Assembly (NCBI GenBank): GCA_013821615.1
Contig: JACDGQ010000140.1
Coordinates: forward strand, 1 to 7,466
DNA: 7,466 nucleotides
Reading direction: 5' to 3'
Source of the DNA: Planctomycetota bacterium
GTDB taxonomy: Bacteria > Planctomycetota > UBA11346
Shown here: positions 1-5,791 of the stretch, one piece after another
Numbering within the stretch: the stretch's first letter is position 1
Layout of the letters: each line of letters starts with the position of its first letter
The notes under the pieces: generated by a model
What the model saw: only the letters and a program-made list of their open reading frames with translations
Told to the model about the DNA's origin: nothing
The model's database searches: none
Made by a program: the position numbers and the translations under genes

Positions 1-368
1 GGCTGGAGGCGGTGGTGCGCCATGCCCTGCTACAGGTCCCGGACCGCCGCCGCGTGGTGCTGCGCATGCACCCAGGAGACGCCGCGCACGCCCAGGAGCG
101 CCTCCAGGGCCTGACCGCCGAGGTCGTCGGCCTCGAGCATTTCGAGATCACCGCCGACGCGGCGCTGGCGCGCGGGGCCTGCGTCCTGCAGAGCCAGGGC
201 ACGCGCATCGATGCCAGCCTGGCCGGCTGCTGGGAACGCCTCGGCAATGAACTGCTCGCGCTCGCCCCGGCCGCGGACTGCGCGGAGATCGTGCAGCCGG
301 GTGATGCGCCCACCGCCTCAGCGCCGCAGGTCGCGCCGCTGCCGTCGTCCACGGGCGCCAAACCATGA
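1..368 (+). CDS. fliH: Flagellar assembly protein FliH, C-terminal part (5' truncated)
   Basis: The frame is open from base 3 and ends at TGA 366-368, so the gene begins upstream of the window; the GTG at base 12 is internal. FliH binds the export ATPase FliI, keeps it regulated, and links it to the C-ring and export gate. The visible ~120 residues carry the family's C-terminal pattern: an initial VRHALLQVP helix, the VVLRMHPGD strand, then EITADAALARGACVLQSQGTRIDASL, which corresponds to the usual 'D..L..GGC.vET..G.IDAS' block, followed by a terminal helix (ERLGNELLAL). A Pro/Ala-rich tail of about 35 residues follows. The stop overlaps the fliI start (ATGA), and FliH upstream of FliI is the classic order. 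An HrpE/YscL-type secretion homologue is the alternative, but the flagellar neighbours rule strongly for FliH. Confidence 0.88.
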   Translation, partial: LEAVVRHALLQVPDRRRVVLRMHPGDAAHAQERLQGLTAEVVGLEHFEITADAALARGACVLQSQGTRIDASLAGCWERLGNELLALAPAADCAEIVQPGDAPTASAPQVAPLPSSTGAKP

Positions 369-1699
369 TCCGTCTCGACCGCTACGTCGGTGCCGCCGAG
401 ACGGCCGAGCCGGTGCGCGCCTCAGGCGTGGTGCTGCGCGTGGTCGGCCTGGCGGTGGTCGCGAGCGGCCCCGCGGTGCCGGTCGGCGAGACCTGCACGG
501 TGGTCGCCGCCGACGGCCGCGAACGCATCGCCGTGGTGGTCGGCTTCCGCGAGAGCGAGGTCATCCTCCAGCCGCTCGGCCACCTCGACGGCATCCGGCC
601 CGGCGACCAGGTGGTGGCGCGCCGCCTGCCGCTCGACATCCCGGTCGGCCCGGCGCTGATCACGCGCGTCATCGACGGCGTCGGCAACCCCATCGACGGG
701 CGCGGGCCGCTGGTCGGCCAGGCGCGCCGCCCGATCAACGCCGACCCGCCCCCGGCGCTCGGCCGCCAGCCGATCACGCGCATCCTCGAGACCGGCATCC
801 GCTCGGTCGACACCATGTTCACCATCGGCAAGGGCCAGCGCCTGGGGATCTTCTCCGGCTCGGGCGTGGGCAAGTCGACGCTGCTCGGCGAGATGGCGCG
901 CCACGCCAAGGCCGACGTCAACGTCATCGCCCTAGTCGGCGAGCGCGGCCGCGAGGTCGGCGAGTTCATCGACAAGGTGCTTGGCCCGGAAGGCCTGGCG
1001 CGCAGCGTGGTGATCGTCGCCACCAGCGACCGGCCGGCGGTCGAGCGCCTGTCCGCGGCCTACGCCGCGCACAGCATCGCCGAGCACTTCCGCGACGCCG
1101 GCCTCGACGTGCTGCTGATGATGGATTCGGTGACGCGCTTCTGCCAGGCGCAGCGCGAGGTCGGCCTGGCCGCCGGCGAGCCGCCGGTGACGCGCGGCTA
1201 CCCGCCCAGCGCCTTCGCGGTGCTGCCGCGCCTGCTCGAACGCGCCGGCACCGGCATGAGCGGTTCGATCACCGGGCTCTACACCGTGCTCATCGACGGC
1301 GACGACGAGAACGACCCGGTCGGCGACGCGGTGCGCGCCATCCTCGACGGCCACCTCTTCCTCAGCCGGCGCCTGGCCGGGCGCGCGATCTACCCGGCCA
1401 TCGACCCGACGCTGTCGGTCAGCCGCCTGCTCATCGACCTCGCGGACAAGGACGCCTACCGCCTGGCGCTCAAGGCGCGCGAGCTGTGGGGCGAGTACGA
1501 ACGCGTGCGCGACCTGGTCGAGATCGGCGCCTACCGCAAGGGCGCCGACCCCAAGGTCGACCTGGCGATCGCCGCCAACCCGCGCCTGGTCGATTTCATG
1601 CGCCAGGACATGGGCCAGGTCTACGCGCGCGGCGACAGCCTGAAGGCGCTGCGCCAGGCCTGCGGCGACGGCAAACCGGACGAGGTGGCACGTGGCTGA
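365..1699 (+). CDS. fliI: Flagellum-specific ATPase FliI
   Basis: A 444-residue FliI, the hexameric ATPase at the cytoplasmic base of the flagellar export apparatus; it energises and orders substrate delivery together with FliH and FliJ. The length is normal for the family. An N-terminal beta-barrel domain (about 15-90) precedes the RecA-like catalytic domain. Visible motifs are the Walker A/P-loop GSGVGKST at about 165-172, the catalytic-glutamate block GERGREV at about 192-198, and Walker B LMMDSVTRF at about 251-259. The GEPPVTRGYPPSAFAVLPRLLERAG stretch, split across about 271-295, and DGDDENDP at about 311-318 are also typical of FliI rather than of F1-ATPase beta. The C-terminal helical domain (360-435) is complete. 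The ATG overlaps the fliH stop by 4 bases with no clear Shine-Dalgarno, implying coupling to fliH translation. It overlaps fliJ by 8 bases. The gene looks intact and functional. Confidence 0.97.
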   Translation: MIRLDRYVGAAETAEPVRASGVVLRVVGLAVVASGPAVPVGETCTVVAADGRERIAVVVGFRESEVILQPLGHLDGIRPGDQVVARRLPLDIPVGPALITRVIDGVGNPIDGRGPLVGQARRPINADPPPALGRQPITRILETGIRSVDTMFTIGKGQRLGIFSGSGVGKSTLLGEMARHAKADVNVIALVGERGREVGEFIDKVLGPEGLARSVVIVATSDRPAVERLSAAYAAHSIAEHFRDAGLDVLLMMDSVTRFCQAQREVGLAAGEPPVTRGYPPSAFAVLPRLLERAGTGMSGSITGLYTVLIDGDDENDPVGDAVRAILDGHLFLSRRLAGRAIYPAIDPTLSVSRLLIDLADKDAYRLALKARELWGEYERVRDLVEIGAYRKGADPKVDLAIAANPRLVDFMRQDMGQVYARGDSLKALRQACGDGKPDEVARG

Positions 1700-2105
1700 G
1701 CGCTTCCAGACCCTGATCGATTTCCACCACCAGCAGGAGGACGGCCTGCGCCGCCGCCTCGCCGTGCTCGAGCACGAGCGCGCCGAGTCCGTGGCGCGCG
1801 CCGCCGCCCTGGCCGCCACGCGCATCGCGAGCGCCGCGCAGGTCGACTGGCAGGGTCGCGAGCAGCTCGCGCGCTACTGGATGAAGATCAGCGCCGACAT
1901 CGCGGCCATCGCCACCGCCACCGCGCGCCTCGACCAGGTGATCGCCAAGGTGCGCGGCGAACTGGTCGAGGTGCACCGCCAGATCACCACCTTCGGCAAG
2001 CTGCAGGAACGCGACCGCGCCGCGGCGCAGCAGACCCGCGCACGACATGAAGCCAGGCAGGGCGACGAGTTCGCCGCCCGCCGCTGGCTGGAGGCCCAGT
2101 CATGA
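1692..2105 (+). CDS. fliJ: Flagellar export chaperone/stalk protein FliJ
   Basis: A 137-residue, almost wholly helical protein rich in Ala, Arg, Glu and Gln, as expected for FliJ. In the family, FliJ forms an antiparallel coiled coil in the centre of the FliI hexamer (a gamma-subunit-like stalk), contacts the export gate protein FlhA, and recycles chaperones. The N-terminus (AERFQTLIDFHHQQEDGLRRRLAVLEHERA) has the family's opening F..L...R...E...+..L pattern, and the length matches. The start is GTG at 1692; GAGGTG at 1682-1687 lies a few bases upstream, and the start overlaps the fliI TGA. The stop overlaps the ATG of the next gene (ATGA, 2102-2105). FliJ is poorly conserved in sequence, so the call rests on position after fliI as well as on the coiled-coil character. 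FlbA is the spirochete name for the same position. Confidence 0.87.
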   Translation: MAERFQTLIDFHHQQEDGLRRRLAVLEHERAESVARAAALAATRIASAAQVDWQGREQLARYWMKISADIAAIATATARLDQVIAKVRGELVEVHRQITTFGKLQERDRAAAQQTRARHEARQGDEFAARRWLEAQS

Positions 2106-3088
2106 ACGGATTCCTCAGGACCCTGGTCGCCGGGTTGGCGGCGCTGTGCCTGATCCTGGTCGCCGCCGGCGTCACCGTGGTCATGCGCCTGAAGAGCGGT
2201 GGGGCGTTCGATCCCAAGGTGCTGCGCGACCTGGTGCTCAGCGACGAGGAGAAGGTCTGGCTGACGAAGATGCGCGAGCGCGTCCCCGAGGCGCCGCCGG
2301 TGCAGCGCCAGCCGCCGGCGAACGAGCAGGAGATGCTCGGCCACATCAGCGAGATGGCCAATGCCGCCTACGCCAACCAGCTCATCGCCAAGCTCAAGCG
2401 CCAGCAGGAGGCGCTCGACGAGCGCCAGGCCTGGATCGACCAGCAGTATGCCGACCTGCAGCTCGTGAAGAGCGGCGGCGAGCGCCTGCAGCGCCAGCTC
2501 CAGACCCAGGACCAGCAGCTGCGCGAGCGCCTCAAGCAGGAGCAGGACGAGCACGCGCGCTGGGCCGCGGTGCAGGTCGCCGAGAAGACCCGCCTGGACG
2601 TGCTCGGCACGGTCGAGAAGGCGCGCTACAAGGACCAGGCCCGGCTCTTCGAGGCGATGAAGGACGCCGCCTGGCAGAGCCTGCGCCGCTTCGACCCGCG
2701 CGAGATCGCGCGCTACCTGGCGTTCATGGACGACAAGAAGGCGGCGCGCATGCTGATCCTCGCGCAGCAGGATCCCGAGCTGCCCGGGATCGCCCCGGCG
2801 ATCCACAAGGAGATGCTCCACCAGGATCTCGAGCGCAGCTCCAGCGACCAGCTCGCGCGCCTCGCTCAGCTCTATGCCTTCATGCCCACCGAGCAGGTCC
2901 TGCCGTTGCTGAAGGAGGCGCCCGATCAGGAGGTCGCCGACACCCTCAAGGCGATGGCCGTGGGCGGCCAGGTGAAGAAGCGCGCCGAGATCCTGGAGGG
3001 CCTGCGCCTGGCGGACAGCAAGCGCGAACTGCAGATCCGCCACCTGCTCGAGCAGGACGCGCCGGCGGACGGCAAGGCCGCGCAATGA
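2102..3088 (+). CDS. MotE/FlbB-like membrane-anchored coiled-coil flagellar protein
   Basis: A 328-residue protein with an uncleaved-anchor architecture: one N-terminal membrane segment at about 6-28 (TLVAGLAALCLILVAAGVTVV), a hydrophilic linker with Pro at 61-73, a long Gln/Glu/Arg-rich coiled coil at about 92-165, and a helical C-terminal part at about 172-315. The C-terminal part contains two similar segments, around YLAFMDDKKAARML (205-218) and LYAFMPTEQVLPLL (257-270), each with a following helix, resembling MgtE N-terminal/FliG-middle type helical repeats. This is the architecture of MotE in alphaproteobacteria (periplasmic partner of MotC) and of spirochete FlbB (periplasmic collar scaffold), and FlbB sits exactly after fliJ. 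Most of the chain is therefore inferred to be periplasmic. It has a good Shine-Dalgarno (GGAGG, 2090-2094) and is coupled by ATGA overlaps on both sides. Family membership is fairly firm; the exact role (stator chaperone versus collar scaffold) is inference. Confidence 0.72.
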   Translation: MNGFLRTLVAGLAALCLILVAAGVTVVMRLKSGGAFDPKVLRDLVLSDEEKVWLTKMRERVPEAPPVQRQPPANEQEMLGHISEMANAAYANQLIAKLKRQQEALDERQAWIDQQYADLQLVKSGGERLQRQLQTQDQQLRERLKQEQDEHARWAAVQVAEKTRLDVLGTVEKARYKDQARLFEAMKDAAWQSLRRFDPREIARYLAFMDDKKAARMLILAQQDPELPGIAPAIHKEMLHQDLERSSSDQLARLAQLYAFMPTEQVLPLLKEAPDQEVADTLKAMAVGGQVKKRAEILEGLRLADSKRELQIRHLLEQDAPADGKAAQ

Positions 3089-3288
3089 TCGCCCTGACCC
3101 GCCTCAATGGCGAGATCCTGCACCTCAACGTCTTCCAGATCGAGGCGATGGACGCCATCCCCGAGACCCGCATCACCCTCGCCAGCGGCCGCATGGTCTA
3201 CGTGCGCGAGCGCCCGGACGAGGTCATGGTGCGCACCCGCGCCTGGTGGCGCGGCATGGTGCAGGGCCAGGAGGGGGAGGGCACGTGA
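3085..3288 (+). CDS. flbD: FlbD family small flagellar protein
   Basis: A 67-residue protein matching the short FlbD family of flagellar operons, which is distinct from the sigma-54 activator called FlbD in Caulobacter. The visible family pattern is the start MIALTRLNGEILHLN, then IEAMDAIPETRITLASGRMVYVRERPDEVMVRT, matching the usual 'MI.LTRLNG..F.LN...IE..PDT.I.L.NGKK..V.E...EV'. Its molecular function is not established; it is normally encoded just upstream of motA/motB or fliL, which fits the position here. A C-terminal tail with WWRGMVQGQEGEG is slightly longer than usual. The ATG overlaps the stop of the MotE-like gene (ATGA), so translation is probably coupled. The last codons form a purine-rich stretch that could also serve as a ribosome-binding site for a following start at 3285. 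Confidence 0.88.
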   Translation: MIALTRLNGEILHLNVFQIEAMDAIPETRITLASGRMVYVRERPDEVMVRTRAWWRGMVQGQEGEGT

Positions 3289-3355
3289 CGGACGCGCGCG
3301 ATTCCGGTGCAGATGATGCATGCGCGCGGGCGCCCCGTGCGACCAGACCGCTTTG

Positions 3356-3380
3356 CACCGGCGGGGGGAGCGCGCCGGTG
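3356..3380 (+). promoter_or_regulatory. Perfect 8-bp inverted repeat (hairpin or operator) upstream of fliL
   Basis: CACCGGCG at 3356-3363 and CGCCGGTG at 3373-3380 are exact reverse complements separated by 9 bases. No T-tract follows, so it is a poor intrinsic terminator. Its right arm supplies the TG of the extended -10 motif that follows, so it could be an operator controlling that promoter, or an RNA structure dividing the flbD and fliL parts of the operon. GC-rich DNA yields such palindromes by chance at some rate; the position is the main argument. Confidence 0.4.
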
Positions 3381-3387
3381 GTATCAT
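3379..3387 (+). promoter_or_regulatory. Extended -10 promoter-like motif for fliL-fliM-fliN
   Basis: TGGTATCAT at 3379-3387 matches the extended -10 form TGnTATAAT with one mismatch, in an otherwise very GC-rich stretch about 80 bases before the fliL start. No good -35 hexamer exists at 17 bp spacing; TTGCAC at 3353-3358 is too far (23 bp). It would give an internal promoter for fliL-fliM-fliN. This is a motif match only. Confidence 0.35.
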
Positions 3388-3466
3388 CCCGCGCATGGCT
3401 TCACGGTCGGCCCCCTCGTCGACCCGCCCCAGAGGGCGGTGACGCCATGCAGTGGAGGATCCGGTC

Positions 3467-4138
3467 ATGAGCGATGCAGCGGTGAAGGACAAGGGCGCGG
3501 TCAAGGACGGCGCCCCCAAGGACGGCTCCAAGGCCGGCGCCGCGGCCGTCGCAAAGCCGGCCAAGAAGGGCGGCGGCATGATGGGCCCGCTCGCCGCCGC
3601 GGTGGTGCTGCTCGCGCTCGGCGGCGGGCTTGGTTTCTACCTCAGCGGCCTGGTCACTGCGGTGAAGAAGGCCGGGGCGACCGACGGCAAGGCGCTCGGC
3701 GAGGGCGCTGAAAAGGAGGGCGAGAAGGGGGCCGGCAAGGATGAGCACAAGGGCGAGGGCATCGAGCACTCCTCCGAAGTGGTGATGCCCGACATCATGA
3801 GCAACGTGCGCAACCAGCAGGGCCGCCGCTACGTCAAGGTTTCGTGCTCGTTCTGGACCTCGCACGAAGACGAGGCCAAGCTCGGCTTGGCCGCGGCCGG
3901 CGGCGAGCACGGCGGCGGCGGCGGCGGGCCGGACGCCAAGCGCGTCCTGCAGATGGGCCTGGAGGAGCACCTCAAGAGCTACGACATGGACGAGCTCACC
4001 GGTCCGAACATCCACCTGCTGCTGCGCAAGGGTTTCCAGGACCAGATCGAGAAGACCCTGCACGAGGTCCATCCCGAGCTCGCTCCCGACAAGCACGTCG
4101 TCCAGCGCGTCGTGCTCACCAACCTCCTGATCCAGTGA
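3467..4138 (+). CDS. fliL: Flagellar basal body-associated protein FliL
   Basis: A 223-residue FliL. In the family this is a single-pass inner-membrane protein whose periplasmic stomatin-like domain forms a ring around the stator (MotAB) and supports torque. Here a Lys/Ala-rich cytoplasmic tail (1-37) leads into a membrane segment at about 38-62, a charged Lys/Glu/Gly linker (65-100), and the periplasmic domain from about 105: MPDIMSNVRNQQGRRYVKVSCSFW, then DELTGPNIHLLLRKGFQDQIEKTLHEV, ending VVQRVVLTNLLIQ, which is the typical 'v..V.ft.f.iQ' FliL terminus. A Gly/His-rich insert (AAAGGEHGGGGGGPDAK, 142-158) interrupts the domain. I chose ATG 3467 over the in-frame GTG 3452 because GGAGGA at 3454-3459 is a near-ideal Shine-Dalgarno 7 bases before it. 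The chain is longer than usual (about 150-180) because of the N-terminal tail and the insert. Confidence 0.9.
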   Translation: MSDAAVKDKGAVKDGAPKDGSKAGAAAVAKPAKKGGGMMGPLAAAVVLLALGGGLGFYLSGLVTAVKKAGATDGKALGEGAEKEGEKGAGKDEHKGEGIEHSSEVVMPDIMSNVRNQQGRRYVKVSCSFWTSHEDEAKLGLAAAGGEHGGGGGGPDAKRVLQMGLEEHLKSYDMDELTGPNIHLLLRKGFQDQIEKTLHEVHPELAPDKHVVQRVVLTNLLIQ

Positions 4139-4147
4139 GCGCGCGTC

Positions 4148-5143
4148 ATGGCCAATGAGATCCTTTCCGCGGACGAGCTCGAGTCGCTGATCACCAACGT
4201 CGACGAGACGGGTGCCGGCAAGGGCAAGCGCGAGAAGCAGATCAGCCAGTACGATTTCGTGCGCCCGAACAAGCTTTCGGGCGAGCAGCTGCGCGCCCTG
4301 CAGCGCATGCACGAGGGCATCGCGCAGAACGTCACCATGGCGCTGTCGACCTACCTGCGCGTCAACCTCGAAGCCAACATCATCAGCCTTGGCGAGCTGA
4401 CCTTCGAGGTCTTCCGCAACAGCCTGCCCAGCCCGACGGTGATCGACGTGCTGTCGATGGCGCCGTTCCACGAGCACGCCATCGCGACCATGGACATGAA
4501 GCTCGCCTTCAGCCTGATCGACCGCATGCTCGGCGGACCCGGCAAGTCGCTCGAGCGCGTGCGCCCGCTGACCACCATCGAGTCGAGCCTGATCGAGAAC
4601 GTCATCCGCCGCTTCCTGGAGCAGGTCCAGGCGGGTTGGAAGGACCTGGTCACCTTCACGCCGATCGTCGAATCGACCGAGATGGACCCGCAGTTCGTGC
4701 AGGTCATCCCAAGCAGCGAGATGGTGCTGGTCGCGACCTTCAGCCTGACCGCGCCGGGCGAGCTCGAACCCGGCGAGATGTGCTTCTGCATCCCGTTCAT
4801 CAGCCTCGAGGGCGTGGTCGGGCAGCTCGGCAGCCAGTTCAGCTTCGCGGCGATGAAGCGTGACCAGACCCCCGCCCAGCGCCGCCACCTCGACCGCGTG
4901 GTCAAGCATTCGACGCTCGAGGTGCGCGCCACCCTCGGCGGCACGACCCTGAGCGTCGGCGAGGTCATGGACCTGCAGCTGGGCGACGTGCTAGTGCTGG
5001 ACACCCGCGCCGACGCCCAGCTGACCGGCCAGATCGCCGGGCAGGAGCGCCTGCTCGGCCGGCCCGGGCGCATCGGCAAGAAGGCCGGCTTCCTGATCGA
5101 ACGCGTGCTGCCGCCCGGCAAGACCGTCAAGGACCGTGAATGA
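4148..5143 (+). CDS. fliM: Flagellar motor switch protein FliM
   Basis: A complete 331-residue FliM, the middle layer of the C-ring, linking FliG to FliN and receiving phospho-CheY. The N-terminal ILSADELESLI (5-15) corresponds to the CheY-P binding peptide LSQ.EID.LL. QYDFVRPNKLSGEQLRALQRMHE (35-56) opens the CheC-like middle domain, which holds the conserved GGxG loop as GGPG (129-132) after LIDRML and the EMCFCIPF block (210-217). The C-terminal SpoA/FliMN domain spans about 250-322 (VRATLGGTTLSVGEVMDLQLGDVLVLD). The length is standard. It starts 9 bases after fliL with no clear Shine-Dalgarno, so reinitiation or coupling from fliL is likely. The retained CheY-P motif implies chemotactic switching. 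Confidence 0.97.
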   Translation: MANEILSADELESLITNVDETGAGKGKREKQISQYDFVRPNKLSGEQLRALQRMHEGIAQNVTMALSTYLRVNLEANIISLGELTFEVFRNSLPSPTVIDVLSMAPFHEHAIATMDMKLAFSLIDRMLGGPGKSLERVRPLTTIESSLIENVIRRFLEQVQAGWKDLVTFTPIVESTEMDPQFVQVIPSSEMVLVATFSLTAPGELEPGEMCFCIPFISLEGVVGQLGSQFSFAAMKRDQTPAQRRHLDRVVKHSTLEVRATLGGTTLSVGEVMDLQLGDVLVLDTRADAQLTGQIAGQERLLGRPGRIGKKAGFLIERVLPPGKTVKDRE

Positions 5144-5185
5144 GCGCACCCATCCGGACCCGAAACGGCACGAGAGGATCATTCC

Positions 5186-5554
5186 ATGGCTGAGAGCACC
5201 GCACCCACCAGCGCCGAGAGCGAGGTCAAGAAGGCCGAGTTCCCCGATCTCGCCGGCGCCGGCAAGGTCGCGCCCGCGCACGGGAACCTCGAATTGGTCC
5301 GGGACATCCACGTCTCCCTGACTGTCGAGCTGGGCCGCACCGACATGGTCATCCAGGACATTCTCGAGCTGACCCCGGGCAAGGTCATCGAACTCGACCG
5401 CCTGGCCGGCGAACCCCTGGACATCGTGGTCAACGGCAAGCTGCTCGCGAAGGGCGAGGTGGTCGTGGTCGACGAGAACTTCGGCGTGCGCATCACCTCG
5501 ATCGTCGACAGCCGGGCGCGCGAAGCGGCGATCAAGGACGACGAGAAGAAGTAG
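5186..5554 (+). CDS. fliN: Flagellar motor switch protein FliN
   Basis: A 122-residue FliN forming the bottom ring of the C-ring and docking FliH-FliI for export. After a variable N-terminal tail of about 35 residues comes one SpoA domain with the family signature: VSLTVELGRTDMVIQDILELTPGKVIELDRLAGEPLDI, then VNGKLLAKGEVVVVDENFGVRITSIVD (about 82-108). There is no CheC-like phosphatase part, so it is the short FliN type and not FliY. GAGAGGA at 5172-5178 is a well-spaced Shine-Dalgarno, 42 bases after fliM. A Lys-rich tail (KDDEKK) ends at TAG, where a GC hairpin begins. It is the last flagellar gene here; fliO/P/Q/R, which often follow, are not present. Confidence 0.96.
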   Translation: MAESTAPTSAESEVKKAEFPDLAGAGKVAPAHGNLELVRDIHVSLTVELGRTDMVIQDILELTPGKVIELDRLAGEPLDIVVNGKLLAKGEVVVVDENFGVRITSIVDSRAREAAIKDDEKK

Positions 5555-5569
5555 GGGCCTGCGGCCCCT
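5553..5569 (+). terminator. GC-rich hairpin at the fliN stop codon
   Basis: AGGGGCC (5553-5559), loop TGC, GGCCCCT (5563-5569): a perfect 7-bp stem that begins inside the TAG stop. There is no T-run after it, so it is not a canonical intrinsic terminator, but its position at the end of the operon suggests an end-of-transcript or RNA-stabilising structure. Part of it recurs, inverted, at 5722-5732. Confidence 0.45.
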
Positions 5570-5732
5570 GGCTGGCGGCTGATGGCTGACGGCTGACGGC
5601 TCTGGCGCAGGGCGGGCGGCCCAGCCGGCATCCATGCGTCCTATCAGAAGGTCAGGCGGGTTCGTCCGGTAGGTGCGGTCGGATGTCGGCCGTCAGCCGT
5701 CAGCCGCCAGCCGTCAGCCCCGGCCGCAGGCC
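5556..5732. repeat. Large imperfect inverted repeat made of heptanucleotide units
   Basis: The left arm at 5570-5600 consists of tandem 7-mers GGCTGGC, GGCTGAT, GGCTGAC, GGCTGAC and a partial GGC. The right arm at 5689-5719 is their reverse complement, with units GTCAGCC, GTCAGCC, GCCAGCC, GTCAGCC. The 31-base arms match at 28 positions. Outside them GGCCTGCGGCC (5556-5566) pairs exactly with GGCCGCAGGCC (5722-5732), so with a 1-base bulge the palindrome extends over about 45 bases per arm around an 88-base centre (5601-5688). No open frame in the centre looks like a gene. It may be a non-coding mobile or amplified intergenic repeat, or a structured terminator. It separates the flagellar and pilus modules. 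Confidence 0.8.
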
Positions 5733-5740
5733 GAGATCCC

Positions 5741-5767
5741 CTCAAACCCCCGATCATGGGGTACACT
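5741..5767 (+). promoter_or_regulatory. Promoter-like sequence for pilC
   Basis: TACACT at 5762-5767 is a good -10-like hexamer in GC-rich surroundings, 24 bases before the pilC ATG. CTCAAA at 5741-5746 is a weak -35-like element with 15 bp spacing. Together with the fliN hairpin and the inverted repeat this suggests that pilC starts its own transcript. Motif match only. Confidence 0.35.
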
Positions 5768-5791
5768 GCCCAGCGACCGGAGGAGCGATCC

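Larger units (their letters stand above)
3285..3470 (+). other. Doubtful 61-codon open frame filling the flbD-fliL gap
   Basis: A frame begins at GTG 3285, overlapping the flbD stop (GTGA), preceded by the purine run GGAGGGGGAGG at 3270-3280. It ends at a TGA that overlaps the fliL ATG (ATGA, 3467-3470). The geometry is that of a coupled operon gene. The predicted peptide (MTDARDSGADDACARAPRA...) has no recognisable domain or membrane segment. Its third codon positions contain noticeably more A/T than the neighbouring genes, and the stretch also carries a hairpin and a promoter-like motif. I think it is more likely a non-coding leader, or the remnant of a lost gene (motA normally follows flbD), than a real protein. 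Confidence 0.15.

Noticed and set aside
211..1716. Alternative + strand frame of about 500 codons over fliI
   Set aside because: Arg/Pro-rich out-of-frame translation; the other frame encodes an unmistakable FliI with all ATPase motifs.
1874..3085. Long minus-strand open frame opposite the MotE-like gene (about 400 codons)
   Set aside because: Low-complexity Leu/His/Arg-rich product with no recognisable family, fully antisense to a coupled operon gene.
3341..3358. Possible sigma-54 promoter from TTTGCA near 3352-3357
   Set aside because: The required GG ten bases upstream of the GC is absent (CC is found), so the -24/-12 pattern fails.
3452..3466. Upstream in-frame GTG for fliL (adds 5 residues)
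   Set aside because: The GTG overlaps the ideal GGAGGA ribosome-binding site for ATG 3467.
3401..4909. Long open frame on the minus strand opposite fliL and fliM (about 500 codons)
   Set aside because: It is antisense to two clearly conserved genes; long antisense frames are expected in GC-rich coding DNA. The product is Leu/Ala/Asp/His-rich with no domain.
5570..5719. CRISPR-like array
   Set aside because: The repeats are directly abutting 7-mers without spacers and face each other as an inverted pair, not a repeat-spacer array.
5756..5791. Upstream in-frame ATG for pilC (adds 12 residues)
   Set aside because: It overlaps the -10-like TACACT and lacks a Shine-Dalgarno, while ATG 5792 has a strong one and begins with the family's usual N-terminus.
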